Below are positions 48,401 through 60,947 of a stretch of DNA of 64,000 bases, in pieces. Under the pieces are notes generated by a model, which saw only the letters and a program-made list of their open reading frames with translations, searched no databases and had not been told where the DNA came from. Source of the stretch: Branchiostoma floridae (taxonomy: Eukaryota > Chordata > Leptocardii > Amphioxiformes > Branchiostomatidae); NCBI RefSeq assembly GCF_000003815.2, contig NC_049986.1, positions 6,308,885-6,372,884 on the forward strand, read 5' to 3'. Every line of letters begins with the position of its first letter. Position 1 is the first letter of the stretch. Made by a program: the position numbers and the translations under genes.

Positions 48401-48759
48401 TATTCACATTACCATTTCTTAATACTACAGATTTCAAGATACTAGATACCAGAATTAGATATGACTATATCTTTGAATACGACAGCTATTATAATGCTAA
48501 GATGGTAACTACATAAAAGATTGCTTTGTAATTAGAAAAGATAGTGACACTCAAGTTTAGCCCTACCTGATTGTATGGAGATTTTATCATCATGCTACAT
48601 TGTCTAATAATTAAATTTTATTATCCTATATTGTTTAATTAGTAGAATTTTAATATCTATTCTGTATTTTTTTTGTAGTTTATAGTGGACCAAACAAAAG
48701 CCACTGTACTTTTTATCGGGTATTTTTTATCGACATTAAGATCATTGCGCAAGCTTTGG

Positions 48760-50308
48760 GCTAGATTTAGAAAAAAAATAGGTATGTAGATATTCTTAGA
48801 GATTCTCACCCATAGACGTATATGCTAATGCCATAGCCGGTATGTCTTGTAAAGTAATGTTACTGATGCTACCGCTAAAGCTGCTCATCGACAACGGTAA
48901 GGCAGGGGGGTTTAACTTACAACATATACTGTAAGAACACCCCATTAACATCTAAGCACAAGCAGACGATAAGTACACCGAAGATGCCAAGGACTTACGG
49001 TTAATAGGATGAGAGCAGACGCTATTAGCTATTAGAAACGAAAAGTAGACAGGGATATTATTAGCAACACGATTGCCGTCAAATGTATTTCTTTGCCTAC
49101 GTTGTACAACAGATTTGTATAGATTCGATACCACAAGCATTTCTAAATATATCTCACAATGTAGAAATAGACAAATACATTAAATATTCAGATAATAAAC
49201 ACGGAAACACCGAGACCATTAGTCCCAACTGATACAACACGATATTACAGGTTTTTTTTGATTGTGTTAGCCATCATCATTCAGTAAGTAGAATTTAACG
49301 ATCATATATCTTGTACTCCTACTTTGTCATAGCTTGTAGTTGACCGCGTGACTACTTTAGGTTTTTGAAGCAAATAAAAGAATTTTTCGTCATAGACAAT
49401 CTCCAAAATATGAACGTGTATACCTGAGGTTACCTCCTGGGGACTTTAATTTTATTTTATTTGATGGCGATATGTCACCTTTGGGGCTCTGGTAAAATAA
49501 ATAAGCAAGCAAACAAACAAACACACATCATACTGCTGTGATCAGTTGAACTATACTGAAAAACTTAATGGGTTCCAAAAGAAAATCACATAACTATATC
49601 ACGCCCCTCCCTCTTCGGTTGTGTCAGCTAGGCGGTTCAGGTTGGTGATTACTATACATCTCTATACATCAGCCGTTCGGATCTATCGACACGTAGGACG
49701 AATACCGCCCTGGGCGAAATGACACTTCCGTGACCTCTATAAGCACCCATTAATTACAATTTACGACAGTATCACGACAGTTACACGGAACACGGCATTA
49801 TCTGTAATCCCGAATGGCGACATTAGACTCGGGTCACACGAAGATTACCGACCTTACGGGTACCGTGGACATAATCTCTTCAACCAGAGTCGTTTTTGCT
49901 GACTTTTGCTCTTTTCTATTCCAGGTAACACAATTAGTTTTGTGTATCAAAGGCGATCGAAAAAACTTCTTATCTGTTTCGCTGGCGCAAATTGTGAAAT
50001 CTTTGTAGCTATCGAATGAGCCTTGCATTGCCGTCAAAGAAGTAACCGTCGTCCCAAGAGGAGGAAGTATAAATATGCTGACGTCTATGTTCATTTGATA
50101 GCACAGGCAACACTGGGCGCATTGCGTCTCGGCATTACTGTAGGTTACAACCTGACGAGACCGTTATAAAAACAAATTTGAATTGATTCGACCGTTAGGT
50201 CTCATCAAGGTTTATGTTGATTGGTAATGATTCATTTGTGGCGATGAAGTATTTTGTGTCGACGACATGTAAGTTGTATATTTTAAAACCTACTGGCTCT
50301 ATAGGTAA
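48760..50308. other. intergenic, no gene supported
   Basis: Near 49445 GATGGCGATATGTCACCTTT, followed by TAAAATAAATAAGCAAGCAA, looks like a retroposon tail. Overlapping open frames on both strands at 49814-50094 (64 and 86 codons) cannot be told apart from chance. Confidence 0.4.
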
Positions 50309-50395
50309 GGCCACAGCATTTTATGGATGACATCCTATGCAGAGGGCAAAAATAATGAGACAGCGCGAAAAAAATCAAGATGGATAAAAAACTAG

Positions 50396-51466
50396 AGTTC
50401 GGCGACCTCATACCTCCATGAAAATTTAGAGTTTTCGTAAATTTCATGCAATTGATTAACACATTAACATAATTTATGCATGGTGTTGTTCATCATTGAC
50501 TAACGTACACATGTCACAATTATAAAATTCCCATTATTAATCATAAAGCGGTTTTGCAATTTTTACATAAATTATGCAAATAAGTTCCTCATTACCATAT
50601 TTGGTATCTGCTTATATTCCACCTATCATAATTAACAAGTGTTACATTTATTGAAGTCCAGTTATTGCAAACAATGGAATTATACAATTTTCTCATTAAT
50701 TATGCAAATTAAGCCCTCATTTGCATAGGATGCATATCATTATGAACATCTTTGCCCAAGCTACCTGCATACCTAAAATGCAGGCAATCCGTCGTTCCTT
50801 TCTGCAGTTATCCTCTTTGGAGTGTCTTGACAAAAACACCCCTGCAGTTCCACAATTAAACGTTAGGGGAATGAAACTAGCCCCACTTTGTCATGATGCT
50901 AAAAGCTATCTACCACCAAAATGTGTCGACCATATCACGTCCGGGACAAGAGATACATTGAAAAAACTGCTATGATAGAATGTTCTCATTAATTATGCAA
51001 ATGTATTCCTATTTTGCATAATTAGTATTTTATCTTGTACAACATTGTCTACGGTACCTACATACCAAAAATCATGCAAATCCGTTGTTCCCTTCTTGAG
51101 TTATCGTCTTCAGAAGTTTTTGACAAAAATGCCCCTGCTATCCCAAAACTAGACGCTAGGGGGCCCAAACTTATGTCATTTTTTCCTGAACACAAGAGCT
51201 ATCTAATACTCAAAAATCGTGACCATAGCATGTTAAGAACACCGAGATAGCAAAACCGGAAGTTGCGCTGCAGTACCAAGGGGAGCCGCTAGGTGGCCCA
51301 AAATCTAATCATTTCCAGCTTTCATCACACCCTACCAACACACCAAGTATGAAACCAATCCATCCAGCCGTTCTTGAGTTATCTTGTTTACACACACACA
51401 GACAGACAGACAGACAGACAAACGCTGGGTAAAATATAACCTCCATGACATTTCATGGAGGTAACA
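50396..51466. mobile_element. TTACCTCCATGAAA-ended repeat with internal ~300 bp tandem units
   Basis: ACCTCCATGAAA near the left and TTTCATGGAGGTAAC at the right. Inside, two or more related units (50718-50990, 51030-51250) share ATGCAAATCCGT, TTGACAAAAATGCCCC and GGGG words; then ACACACAGACAGACAGACAG. A related piece is at 55563-55930. Confidence 0.6.
51394..51422. repeat. (CAGA)n microsatellite
   Basis: ACACACAGACAGACAGACAG near the right end of the 50396-51466 element; a weaker version is at 55880-55910. Confidence 0.85.
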
Positions 51467-51580
51467 AAATGGCTACATTTTCAAAATAGACACCATAAAC
51501 GTCGTAACATGATTTGAAGTGACAAAACGTGCCATCACAACTACTAAGGCATTCATTCCTGTATCAAAGAAGTGAACTAC

Positions 51581-52157
51581 GAGGGGCGTGCAATAAGTAA
51601 TGGTCCTGACCCACTTCCAGTTGTCTGATCTAAATGAAATTTTGTATGTGTAATAATTCATATCTCTATGGGTTATGTTGCAAAAGACAGCTCTGAACTA
51701 ATTGTGGTTTCTGATTTACTGGTGTTTGAACTTAGTCAGGTGCGAAATGGACCAGGTGTGAAATGGAACCAGTTGAGTGTCGCGCAGTGATCCGGTTTTA
51801 GTATTTGAAAGGACGCACACCAAAGAAGACTTTTGATGAAATAAATGAAACTTATGGTGATGATGCCCCATCATATGACCTTGTAAAACGCTGGCATCCT
51901 GAATTCAAACGTGGCTGGAAGTCTGTGGAAACAGCTCCCAGACCTGGTCGTCCCTCTTGTGCCATTGATGAGGCATCAGTTGGAGGACCAACCTGGGGTG
52001 TCCTACAAAATCGGTGTCCAGAGCTGCATCAAACGATGGGAGAAATGCATAACTCTGGGTGATTCCTATGAAGAGAAAGACTAATAACTGTGCCAAGTTT
52101 CATTAATCTCCTGCTATGGGAAATGGGTCAGGACCATTACTAATTGCACGCCCCTCG
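51581..52157 (+). mobile_element. deleted mariner element, TA duplication
   Basis: Inverted ends of ~32 bp: CGAGGGGCGTGCAATAAGTA and the complement of TAATTGCACGCCCCTCG; TA at both flanks (51579-51580, 52158-52159). At 577 bp it is under half the usual ~1.3 kb; only the first third of the transposase remains. Confidence 0.9.
51763..52062 (+). pseudogene. mariner transposase N-terminal fragment, broken
   Basis: The frame opens at ATG 51763, meets TAG at 51799-51801, then continues with KGRTPKKTFDEINETYGDDA, PSYDLVKRWHPEFKRG and APRPGRPS. This matches the paired helix-turn-helix DNA-binding part of mariner transposases, with the GRPS linker. The catalytic DD(34)D part is deleted, so it cannot be active. 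Confidence 0.85.
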
Positions 52158-52479
52158 TAGTGTAGTAAAAGTGATACTAGTGTACATGTGATACACTGGT
52201 ATCACTTGCCAAGTTGGCAACTACATTCATGGCTTCCATCTTGGTGGCACTTTTACAACTATCCAATAAGTTGCACTTCTGCATCTATAGTCATGGCTAC
52301 CTCCCTAGCGTCACTTCTACAAGTATTATTATTAGGCTACAACACAACATGTTTGCCTGTTTTGGTCTATTTGACCATCCCCGAGGACGAAAAAAATTTC
52401 TTTCTTTTTTCTTAAACCAGGCAAAAACTAATAGAGCTGATGTCATAAAAATTTCTTGCTGTGGACTAATTGATGCTGA

Positions 52480-52900
52480 TTAAGCTACAATAATTAAATC
52501 GTATTCTCGATTCCCAGTCTAGTACGGGCCTCTTCATTCATGAAGCGTTCTATTGGATATTTTTACCACGTGTTCCACTAAATTGACCGCACAGTTAATT
52601 GTTTTAAGGTTGAACAAAGGTCCCCAAATTCACCGAGTTTGAAACGATCGATAAAATAATCAATAATGATGTATTCTCGTTCAAGGACAACGTACAGAGC
52701 CAATGTTTAGACTAATGAACAGAAGGGAGCATTTCGTATGTGCTAGACTGAGCCAAAACCTTCGCCATAGAATTCGCATTGGAATCTATTCTTTAGGATA
52801 GTATAATAGTATAATCTCAATGCAAACGGTATTCTTGAGATTTTCATCATTTATTTTTATTTATTTATGATTCTCCATATACGATGATAATAGAGGGTAT
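52480..52900. other. intergenic, nothing recognised
   Basis: No element or gene supported. Confidence 0.45.
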
Positions 52901-52904
52901 GGCG

Positions 52905-53220
52905 AAACAGGTGTCAAAGGTCACCTCTTCAAAGCCGCCATACACATGTTCGCACATGTTTACACACGGCGGGGTCATACCGCCCCTTACGAGGTGACAT
53001 ACCCTTTCGCTGGCTAATTACAAGACGGGGATGCGCCAGGTTTCCCGTCCGTGTGATTTGAAGTGAATCACCAACTGCAGACAGAAGGGTTTGCTCCATC
53101 TCACACCGCACCATCGCACGTGTAGGGGTTCTTTAACGTGCATGTGGTGTGACTCTCCCCATACAAGGGACCTCCATTTAACGTCCTATCCGAGGGATCC
53201 ATCATGATCACGCATGCGCT
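52905..53220 (-). mobile_element. SINE-like element, family 2 body, inverted
   Basis: On the minus strand: TCGGATAGGACGTTAAATGG, GGGGAGAGTCACACCACATG, CACGTTAAAGAACCCC, then CCGTCTTGTAATTAGCC and GGTATGACCCCGCCG. Shares the GGACGTTAAA and TTAAAGAACCC blocks with 28870-29300; the head is not clear. Confidence 0.55.
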
Positions 53221-55562
53221 CAATAGAATATGAGATTGTACATACATATTAATTGTATTCTGTCAACTGAAAAAAAAAAAAACAGACAAATAAATAACGA
53301 CAAACAGGAAAGAAAATGTAGCCCTGCTATTATTGATAGCTTACCAGTACAAGGAATGTACTTGTTTATCATAACACTGGCACTGACCAATGCAATGTGA
53401 TAGATAGCCAGAGTCTAACATCTTTTTAGGGATTCCTCTACCGCGCGACAGCTGTTCTGTACATTAGACAACACATATCCCCCATATCTGCTTGGAGATA
53501 AACTAATTACCAAACCCAGGAACTGATCCACTATATACCGAGAATATAGGGGTGATTTCTGAAATTATTACATCGATTATAAGAATAGCTACCGCGTTAA
53601 AAGCGCAGCATCGCGCAACCGAGTGCATATACCCCCCCCCCCCCCCTCACATTATATACGATCTTCGGACGTACTTCGCGATCGCAGGAAGGTCGGCTGA
53701 CTATAAGATCTTAAGATGGTCTTGCGTATTTTTCGCCCAAAATCTGCCCCCCTAACATATAAGCGAGTCTTGTGCGATCGACGGTGAATAAATCTATGAT
53801 AATACTCCCATGAACTCTTGCACTCGGACAAGGGAACAAAAAACGTTCCTCAAAAAAGGCAAGAGATCAATAACTGTTGCTTATTTTGTTGTCGAAATCT
53901 TTTTAGCCAATGAATGGAATGCGCGGGCATAATAGAAATGACACAAGAAAGGAAAGTGTGTCAAAAAGCCAGCCTACATATTGCCACAGGGGCCACAATG
54001 TTAGAATTACTCTCATATTCCCAGAAATTCAATATTTGTAAACAATCGGAAGTCGGGTGAACGTCGCCCGAACGTCGCCCGACTAACGGGCGTTCGCCAT
54101 CCGATTTGCGCTCGATGATTAATAACTATGTCTGTGCTCGCCTATCGGTCTTCAATCGTTGGATTGACGCAAGACTATTGACCGATACCCTTGCGAGGTA
54201 CGCACGATTTGCACGCACGATCTGCGACTCGGTAACGAACTCTGCGATCTCGGAGATCTCCTGCGACTTGTCGCTTATGCTAAGAACATGTTTCGCTGCA
54301 CTGCGACCGTTGTAAGACTCCTGAAAATTGCCGGCGATTCCTAAAAACCGCAAGATGATCGTGAGAACTCCGGACGTCTTACTCACGAAAATGTCATTCA
54401 GAGCTCGTAAACTAGTCTTCCGATCGAATCGCGCCTAATGTGAGGGGGGTAATACAACATGCCAAACTACATATGAATATGCGGAATAGGGAACATAGAG
54501 ATACAGATGCGAACACTCATCACATCTACCGATTACAATACTCTGTTGTCGGAGGTTACCCTTCGTCACAGAGTAAAAAGGAACTTACTGTATCAAAGGT
54601 TCATTGCCTAGCAATCGCAATGGACATTCACCGAGGGATTGCCCAGTCCAATCACTGTATTGATTGCATTATAGCTACAGGTGAGTGCGTAATGTTGGAC
54701 GTATTGCAATGTTGATCAAGTAACCGGTATACGATACGGTGATTGGACATTTGATTGCAAATCAGCAAAGAAAGGAACATGTGGGCAACGACCTAACTAA
54801 AGTAGAGTACACATTTACAACGCGCTGGACCAAAGTCATGTAACAACACAACATCTAGTCAGAAATGCTAAGAATAAAATTTCTGACCTCTAGATCTTAA
54901 CCGCTCTCCTGACAATTTGAGCTTCGATGCCACATCGTATTCTACACGGAAGTTGTATAACACTAGCATGCCTTCTCGTACACTATTTGTGAAAATTATC
55001 TTCTTTGCTTTTAATGGCTGAAACCAAAATCACATGCATGAATACCTTTTCTAAAAAGTGTTATGTACCATTGACTCTCTCCTTTCTGCCTGTGATGCCA
55101 TGTGTATTCATGTATCTTCAGGGCATCAATACGCACCAATTGCTCATTTGACCTCTTCCAGAATGGGTTTGTCCTCAGCATACCTTACCAAAAAGACCTG
55201 TTAACGTGGAGCAATTGCTGAGATCTTCCACAGTAAAAGTCAAAGCAAGGCGTCGATGATTTGCAGCTGTGATATTACAATTGTCAACAGTTTCAGAGGA
55301 GTGTTTGGGCTTTTCACAGCTTACCTGAAATTCTGTCTCTTCGTCATTCTGAGAGTTGAGCACTAAAGTACGCAAGTTTCTGTTGTGCTAGAAGGGGTTG
55401 GTATTATTACATTGTTGTTCGTGGACAGACTTCATCAATGTTTATATAGTTGCAGTACCAAGTAAAGCATCAACCTATGATGCAAGCGAACGATTGATTG
55501 ATTGATTGATTGCTAGGAGACTTTGAAATGTATAGCTACAGTCTTTCAACACTTGTCCACAT
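53220..55562. other. intergenic, no gene supported
   Basis: Has a 17-18 base C-run near 53630-53647 and a CpG-rich stretch at 54040-54435 with TCGCCCGAACGTCGCCCGAC and many CGAT words, perhaps a MITE (left AATCGGAAGTC, right CTTCCGATCGAATCG). (GATT)n near 55494-55512. Confidence 0.4.
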
Positions 55563-55930
55563 AACAACTATCTTTAAATCCAGTCATGGAAACTACCCCC
55601 AGAAAAAAGTCCGTCGTTCCTATGTTCTGTTATGCTCATTATGAGGTTCTCACAAAAATTCCCGTACAGTTCCAGAGGAAGCTATCTGCCATAAAAACAA
55701 GACCATAGCATGTCCAGGTCAAAAGATACAAAACTTGAAGTTCTGTTGCAGTACCAAGGTCAAATACCAGGGGCCCAAAATCGACCTTGACCTTCGTCTT
55801 TCCAACCTCTACCCACATACCAAACATCATTGTAATACATTCAGCAGTTCTAGAGTTATGCTGACTACAAATATCTGGACACACAGACACACAAACAGAC
55901 ACGCCAAAAAATATATCTCAATTTTCATGG
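55563..55930. mobile_element. diverged relative of the 50396-51466 repeat
   Basis: Shares GACCATAGCATGT, GTTGCAGTACCAAGG, GGGGCCCAAAATC and TTCTAGAGTTATGCTG-like words with that element, in the same order, ending in ACACACAGACACACAAACAG. Confidence 0.55.
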
Positions 55931-55999
55931 TGATGATAAACTGTGCCCACACAAATACACTCACTGAAAGAACAGCCTACGTTTCACAAAGGTACTGCA

Positions 56000-56050
56000 A
56001 TGAAGTTTATTTGCAAGTTCGTGCCCGAGGGCTAATTGCAAGTACATGGT
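56000..56050 (+). repeat. dispersed GCCCGAGGGCTAATTGCA repeat, copy 1
   Basis: GTTTATTTGCAAGTTCGTGC then CCGAGGGCTAATTGCAAGTA. Similar at 59650-59692 (changed middle) and 63019-63060. Confidence 0.6.
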
Positions 56051-56279
56051 ATAAATATAGCAGATGTGACAATGGACAGTTATGAACAATATTCTACTGT
56101 AATACTAGTGTTGGCTATTTCTAAACAGGTTGGGATTGACTTCTTTATTAATAACCCTGTGCACAGTAAAATATTACGTGACAGACCTTCTGAAATCACG
56201 GGTGGCTCGGGTAGTCATGTTGATTTAAAGCTCCTTATCAACATATTGGCCCTTCATCGAGTTTGACCGGCCATCTGAT

Positions 56280-58670
56280 ACTTAAAGGTTGAGGCACTCC
56301 GTTTTATATTTACTCTTTGTGTGCCATTTGCCACACGTCTACATAGTTTTCTACACGTGTCTCTTATTTCCAGCTTGACAAATCATATTTGGCTGATCTG
56401 TTTGAAAGGTGAATTCTGTAAGACATTTTGAGCTCCAGAAAGCTAACCAATCGAATGCCCTTATCGTTAATCAAAATTGCCATACATTGTACCTTGTGTG
56501 ATTGTTGAGCAATAAAATTCATTCATCCATTCATTAATCAGGCACATCAAATGCCAACTACAAGATCAGAACCAGCACCAAAAACATAAGCTTTTTCTTT
56601 TTCCTTAAAGGAAACGGTGCATATATATGAAATGACAATATTTTAACTGCCATTCTATATAAAAATGCCACCTAAAACTTCAGAAACAGCACGGAAAACT
56701 TAAGCTTGATCTTTTTCTACAAAGGTTACGATGAATATATATGACATGGCAATACCTGTACTGCAATTCCATACTTAACATAAGATGTACGTCAAGGTTT
56801 CGGCGCTTCTTTTTTCATCTCCACATAAAAGCAGATCCGTCTTCATCAGCTATACCAGGACCTTCCGCCCACCCTTCGTTACCAGGTGCTGCCGCCTTCA
56901 GGATGAAGGACAAATCACCTCCCGGCGGAGTCTTCTGTCTTGATTAGCTAGTCTTTGGCCGATTAGCCGAGACATTAAAAGCCTCGCACGCCGAAAAAGA
57001 GGTAACCTAGGGTCGAGGACTTAGCCTTGAGGAACGGCAACTGTTAATGTGGAGGTGACATTCACGCCTCGGAGAACAAAACTCCCTGGAAGTGTTGAAA
57101 TGAAATCGTGTAAAGCCATTCTGGTGTGATGTTCCACTTGGTAATAACTTTGCCAGCCTCCGTTAGCTTCCCCTTGGGGCAAACTTCGCGAATGAATCCT
57201 ACAGCGCAGTGAATGGGGTGGATTCAAAACATATAGCCTCTTACTAGGCGTGAGAGACAATATAGTAAAATGTATATGAATCAGTCTATGTGATGTTGGG
57301 ATTTATCATGTTGACAGGTTTGATTGTCGTTGAGCCAAGACTGTGGGATGTATTTTCTCAATTATAAAGAGCTGATGAAACAGCAAGCTTCGCTCTCCCA
57401 AGAGGATTTTAGTTATCAAGCACGGCCGTCAGTCAAGCCCAGAGACCGCCCGACCCCGTCAGGAGGTGAGGGAAGTACACTGCGAGCTCTGACAGAGATG
57501 TATCTCAGATAATTATCACCTTGTTGACCTGCTGACGCTCATTCCCCAACCAGCCTTAGTGTTGTGGCTTGTCTCACGGCGCATTCATATTTGGCGAGCC
57601 CCCGGGGATAGAGGAAGAAGATGCGCGTGGGGTTAGAGAGAAGGCTCCCGGTTGGGTGTCAGGGAGGTTATGGATTCCTAATGGCTATTTGAGGAGTGAA
57701 ATGAATCAATAAACAGCGCAGGGTGAAGTTAGTCGTTTATTGCAATATTTCATGACTTTAAAGTTTATATATCGACGTCACAGTGAGATTTGTGCTTGTA
57801 CTACCCCCTGTTTAACAGTTGCAAAAGCACGTCTGGTGTATGCATCACCAGAGGCGGCATCAGACAGAAACGTGAGCTGACGATTTACTCTTTACTATAT
57901 GGAGATAAGAACGGCGTTAGTAGGAAGTGAGAGGTTTCTAAAAATACAAGCAACGACGCATGCACTCAATCCTATGACATATTGAGAAACAGTTTCGACT
58001 GTTAATGCCTAAAGTTTGCGCAAATCAACTGACACTCACAAAGAGAGGCAAGAGCTCGAAAATGATGCGGATCCAAAAATTCGTGTCTGGATACACTGCC
58101 AAAAAGGACTTTTCTTGTATGCTTACCCCATCGACTGTATCTGTATCTATATAGCCGGTATAACCGCCCTTCGGCGTAACACGTGGACAATTCTTATATG
58201 AAGAAAACTATTCTTGCAGGAAGAAAATGTAGAATAAAATTCAAGCAAAACATGAAACTACAAAAAGATTTCTGGAAATTTAAGCAAAATCTTCTACTTT
58301 TTTCTTATAATGCAAGAGAAAAATAGGAACTCTTGCTTTTTTTATAACAAAATTCAACTTACATTTTCCCATCAGCATCTTTCTTCCTGAAAGATTATAT
58401 TTCTTTGAGAGTAAGCAAATCAAGATGAACAAGAAAAAGCATTTAGCAGTGTAAGAAAACAAATCTCAAATCTTCTCAAAAACTTAGCAAGCTAAAGTTT
58501 GCTTGCCCCATGGACAAGCACGTTTTTCTAAGATTTCTTGGGGACAGAATAATTTTCTTCCTGGAAGATAGATTTTCTGTGAGGAAGCAAAACAAGACAG
58601 GCATTTTGGGCAGTATGACCCATTGCCCATTCGAGTACTGATGTATCGTGTCTAATGGACCCAGCACATA
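56280..58670. other. intergenic; GC-richer non-repetitive block at 56800-57720
   Basis: Short open frames occur on both strands (for example 56741-56947 plus, 57021-57260 minus, 57324-57512 plus) and a donor-like GGAG|GTGAGG at 57463, but no family is recognised. No repeat seen in the block; it could hold unannotated exons or a conserved non-coding element. Confidence 0.35.
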
Positions 58671-58671
58671 A

Positions 58672-59387
58672 TCAGTCCGTCAATACGTTTTGAGGGGCCG
58701 TAAATGAAATTTTGAAGGGCAATTTTCCGGTCCACTTCTGGTAAAAGCTCTGGACAGCGTCCATACGCCTGCGGGGTCGAAATATGGGCAAGGGCGGCGT
58801 GTAGGTACTAAATTGCGGGCGAAATGCACATTTAATGGTCGGTAGTCGTTCCAGACCGCAGTAATGCCGCAACAAGAACTGAAAACTCCATTTGGTCAAG
58901 TGCAGAACGTAGAATGATGAAGTGTATTCGAAATGTGGGAACCATACACTCTTCAGCAAAGAAATCATGACACCCAATGCTGTGACAAGAAAGAGGCGGG
59001 TGTGTTGAATCAGTTGTGACCTTTTCGTAAATTCCCAGTTGCCTGTCATGAAGTATGGACGTGGCAATCCTTTGTTACTGGCCCTTGTTTGCTTTATTTT
59101 CATTCAAAGCGTCGTTCCCATCTGTATCGTTCCGAATCGCTGACTACAAATGTCAGCATAGCGCGTCTACTAAAAGGGGTGGCTAGCAGAATCTGACAGC
59201 CAACATCTCCTGGGATGAGTGTATATATGCCGGGTGTCCCAGAGGTTGTCAGTTTTGTGGTGAAAGCTATTGGCAAACAAGTTTTACAGACGGATGAACT
59301 CATCCCCGGTGGAGTTAGGACTTGAATCGTGTCAATATACAGGCCTGGTGTATGTGTGAACGTTTTACAGAACGACAAATGCAACAA
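58672..59387 (-). other. two adjacent open frames, unassigned
   Basis: A 95-codon frame (59387-59100) is followed, with a 4 bp overlap, by a 143-codon frame (59103-58672). The second has a hydrophobic stretch LFLVTALGVMISLL. 143 codons is only slightly above what chance gives in a window this size. If real, it could be exons of the minus-strand gene at 38.4 kb or an old transposon. Confidence 0.2.
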
Positions 59388-59399
59388 CTTTTACAAAGA

Positions 59400-60249
59400 G
59401 GACAAAATAGAGGTACAAAATAAAGCTTAAAGCCCTTATCCTGCTGAGCCTTTATATATATACGGATGCACATATTTAACCCTTGTCGTGCTGAGCTGTA
59501 TTTCTATGGGTTTATGTTTTTTCTCATGTAAAAGATGTATAACACCGCAAAGTCCATCGAATGGGGGAGTAAATCAACAGCAGCAGCACAGAACATGTCA
59601 AGTTTTACTGATCTGATGAAGCCAGCAGTTCTTTGGAGGTTAAATTGGAGTTTTATTTGCAAGCTCTTACCAGCGGACTAATTGCAACATGGAACATACA
59701 GAATATAAAGTAAACATACAGAAAATAAAAGACTTTGAAATAGAGAACAATGATGACAAGTGGAAACAAGTGATTATTCTAGTAATAATATGGACTGCTG
59801 AAAGCTACAGTCTAAGCATTTGGGGTTTGACTTCTGTTCTGGAAGCAATGGAAGACGAAGTGTCCCGTGTTTTCTATAATGAGTGGGTTATGTGGTTTTA
59901 ACAGTCAGGTTATAGTTTTGTCAAACGAGGGGTACACATACACATTTGTCGCGTATTCAGAAAAGGATGATCAGAAAGTTAGCATGTCGTCTTCCTTTTA
60001 GGACGTATTACTCTATAATGGATACGGTCTGCGTTTCCATCAATTTCACTGATCTTTGCATCATTTACTTCAATTACTCGCACGACTAGGGCATAAATCG
60101 AGATGTAATCACCTAATATGCTGCATGTACATATGAATGCAAATGAGTTTTTTTCGAATGTGGTGTTTTATTTTTGAAGCTTGTAAAATTGAACATGGCA
60201 AAGGCACTGTGCTAGTTTGATACATTTTGATGACAATGCACATGGTGCC
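59400..60249. other. intergenic, nothing beyond a dispersed repeat copy
   Basis: TTTTATTTGCAAGCTCTTAC then GGACTAATTGCAACATGG at 59650-59692 is a copy of the repeat at 56000. No gene supported. Confidence 0.45.
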
Positions 60250-60717
60250 ATGTAACGCTAGTTCACATTTTCCCGCGGGGTACCCTATATCCGTTGTTGT
60301 ATCAAACTGCAATATTTACAAATATTGGGGTAACCTATATCCGTTACTATATCAAACTGCAACATTTTCAATACATTGTAGTTTGAAACCACCGTCCGTC
60401 AGCTGAAGTTAATTAAGGGTTAATGACCCGCCCCGAGGTGTATATGGTGTCATAACGCCTGGTCCTTTGCTATAACCACCGAATCAAACCACCGAGTGAG
60501 CGAAGCGGCACCGGTGTCGATTTATTCTGACCAATCGGAAGGCCCCGTTCCACGTTGGTTATGACGCCGTAACACAAAGATTCCGGTCAGGCCGGTGTGT
60601 ATCCCTTTTCTGATTGGTCCGCGCCGCCTGGCTATATGATAATATCCCTAAATACCCTGTTTTTGAGAAAAACGGATATACGTTACGTTGCGGATAAAGG
60701 TGAAATAGCGTCATACG
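60250..60717. mobile_element. MITE of the CTAGTTCACCTTTATCC family with inserted middle
   Basis: AACGCTAGTTCACATTTTCC with GGGGTACCCTATATCCG at the left; CGGATAAAGGTGAAATAGCG at the right. The middle (about 60410-60610) has TGGTGTCATAACGCC and GGTTATGACGCC in opposite orientations, suggesting a second nested fold-back element. Confidence 0.65.
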
Positions 60718-60947
60718 TTAAGATGGACTCTCACTGCACTTGGGGAACCGGTGCAGCATTGTGGGGTTCATTCACTGTGGCACTGTTTTATTTTTCGCGA
60801 TTTTTAATAATTGATATATGCCGTAATACGTAAGAGTGTGACTTAGAAGACAAAGAGATACACAAAACGGAAGAAAATTCGTTGAGTCATCTACGAAACC
60901 CGCAGTGCCGTACCGGTACCCCAAGTGCAGTGAGACACCACCTTTAC
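60718..60947. mobile_element. MITE with CTCACTGCACTTGGGG arms
   Basis: TTAAGATGGACTCTCACTGC at the left and GCAGTGAGACACCACCTTTA at the right; same family as 44352-44607. Abuts the preceding MITE. Confidence 0.75.

Larger units (their letters stand above)
50309..52466. mobile_element. PIF/Harbinger-like MITE split by two later insertions
   Basis: Ends GGCCACAGCATTTTATGG and TTTCTTGCTGTGGAC, TAA on both sides (50306-50308, 52467-52469). Its own ~500 bp are collinear (inverted) with the intact copy at 62015-62534. Interrupted at about 50396-51466 and at 51581-52157. Confidence 0.8.

Noticed and set aside
49814-50094. Overlapping open frames on both strands as first exons
   Set aside because: Length is within chance, they exclude each other, and neither links to a recognised gene.
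55322-55383. Possible short exon (minus strand, ending TTTCAG|GTAAGC)
   Set aside because: The donor is good, but nothing upstream or downstream joins it and the peptide is not recognisable.
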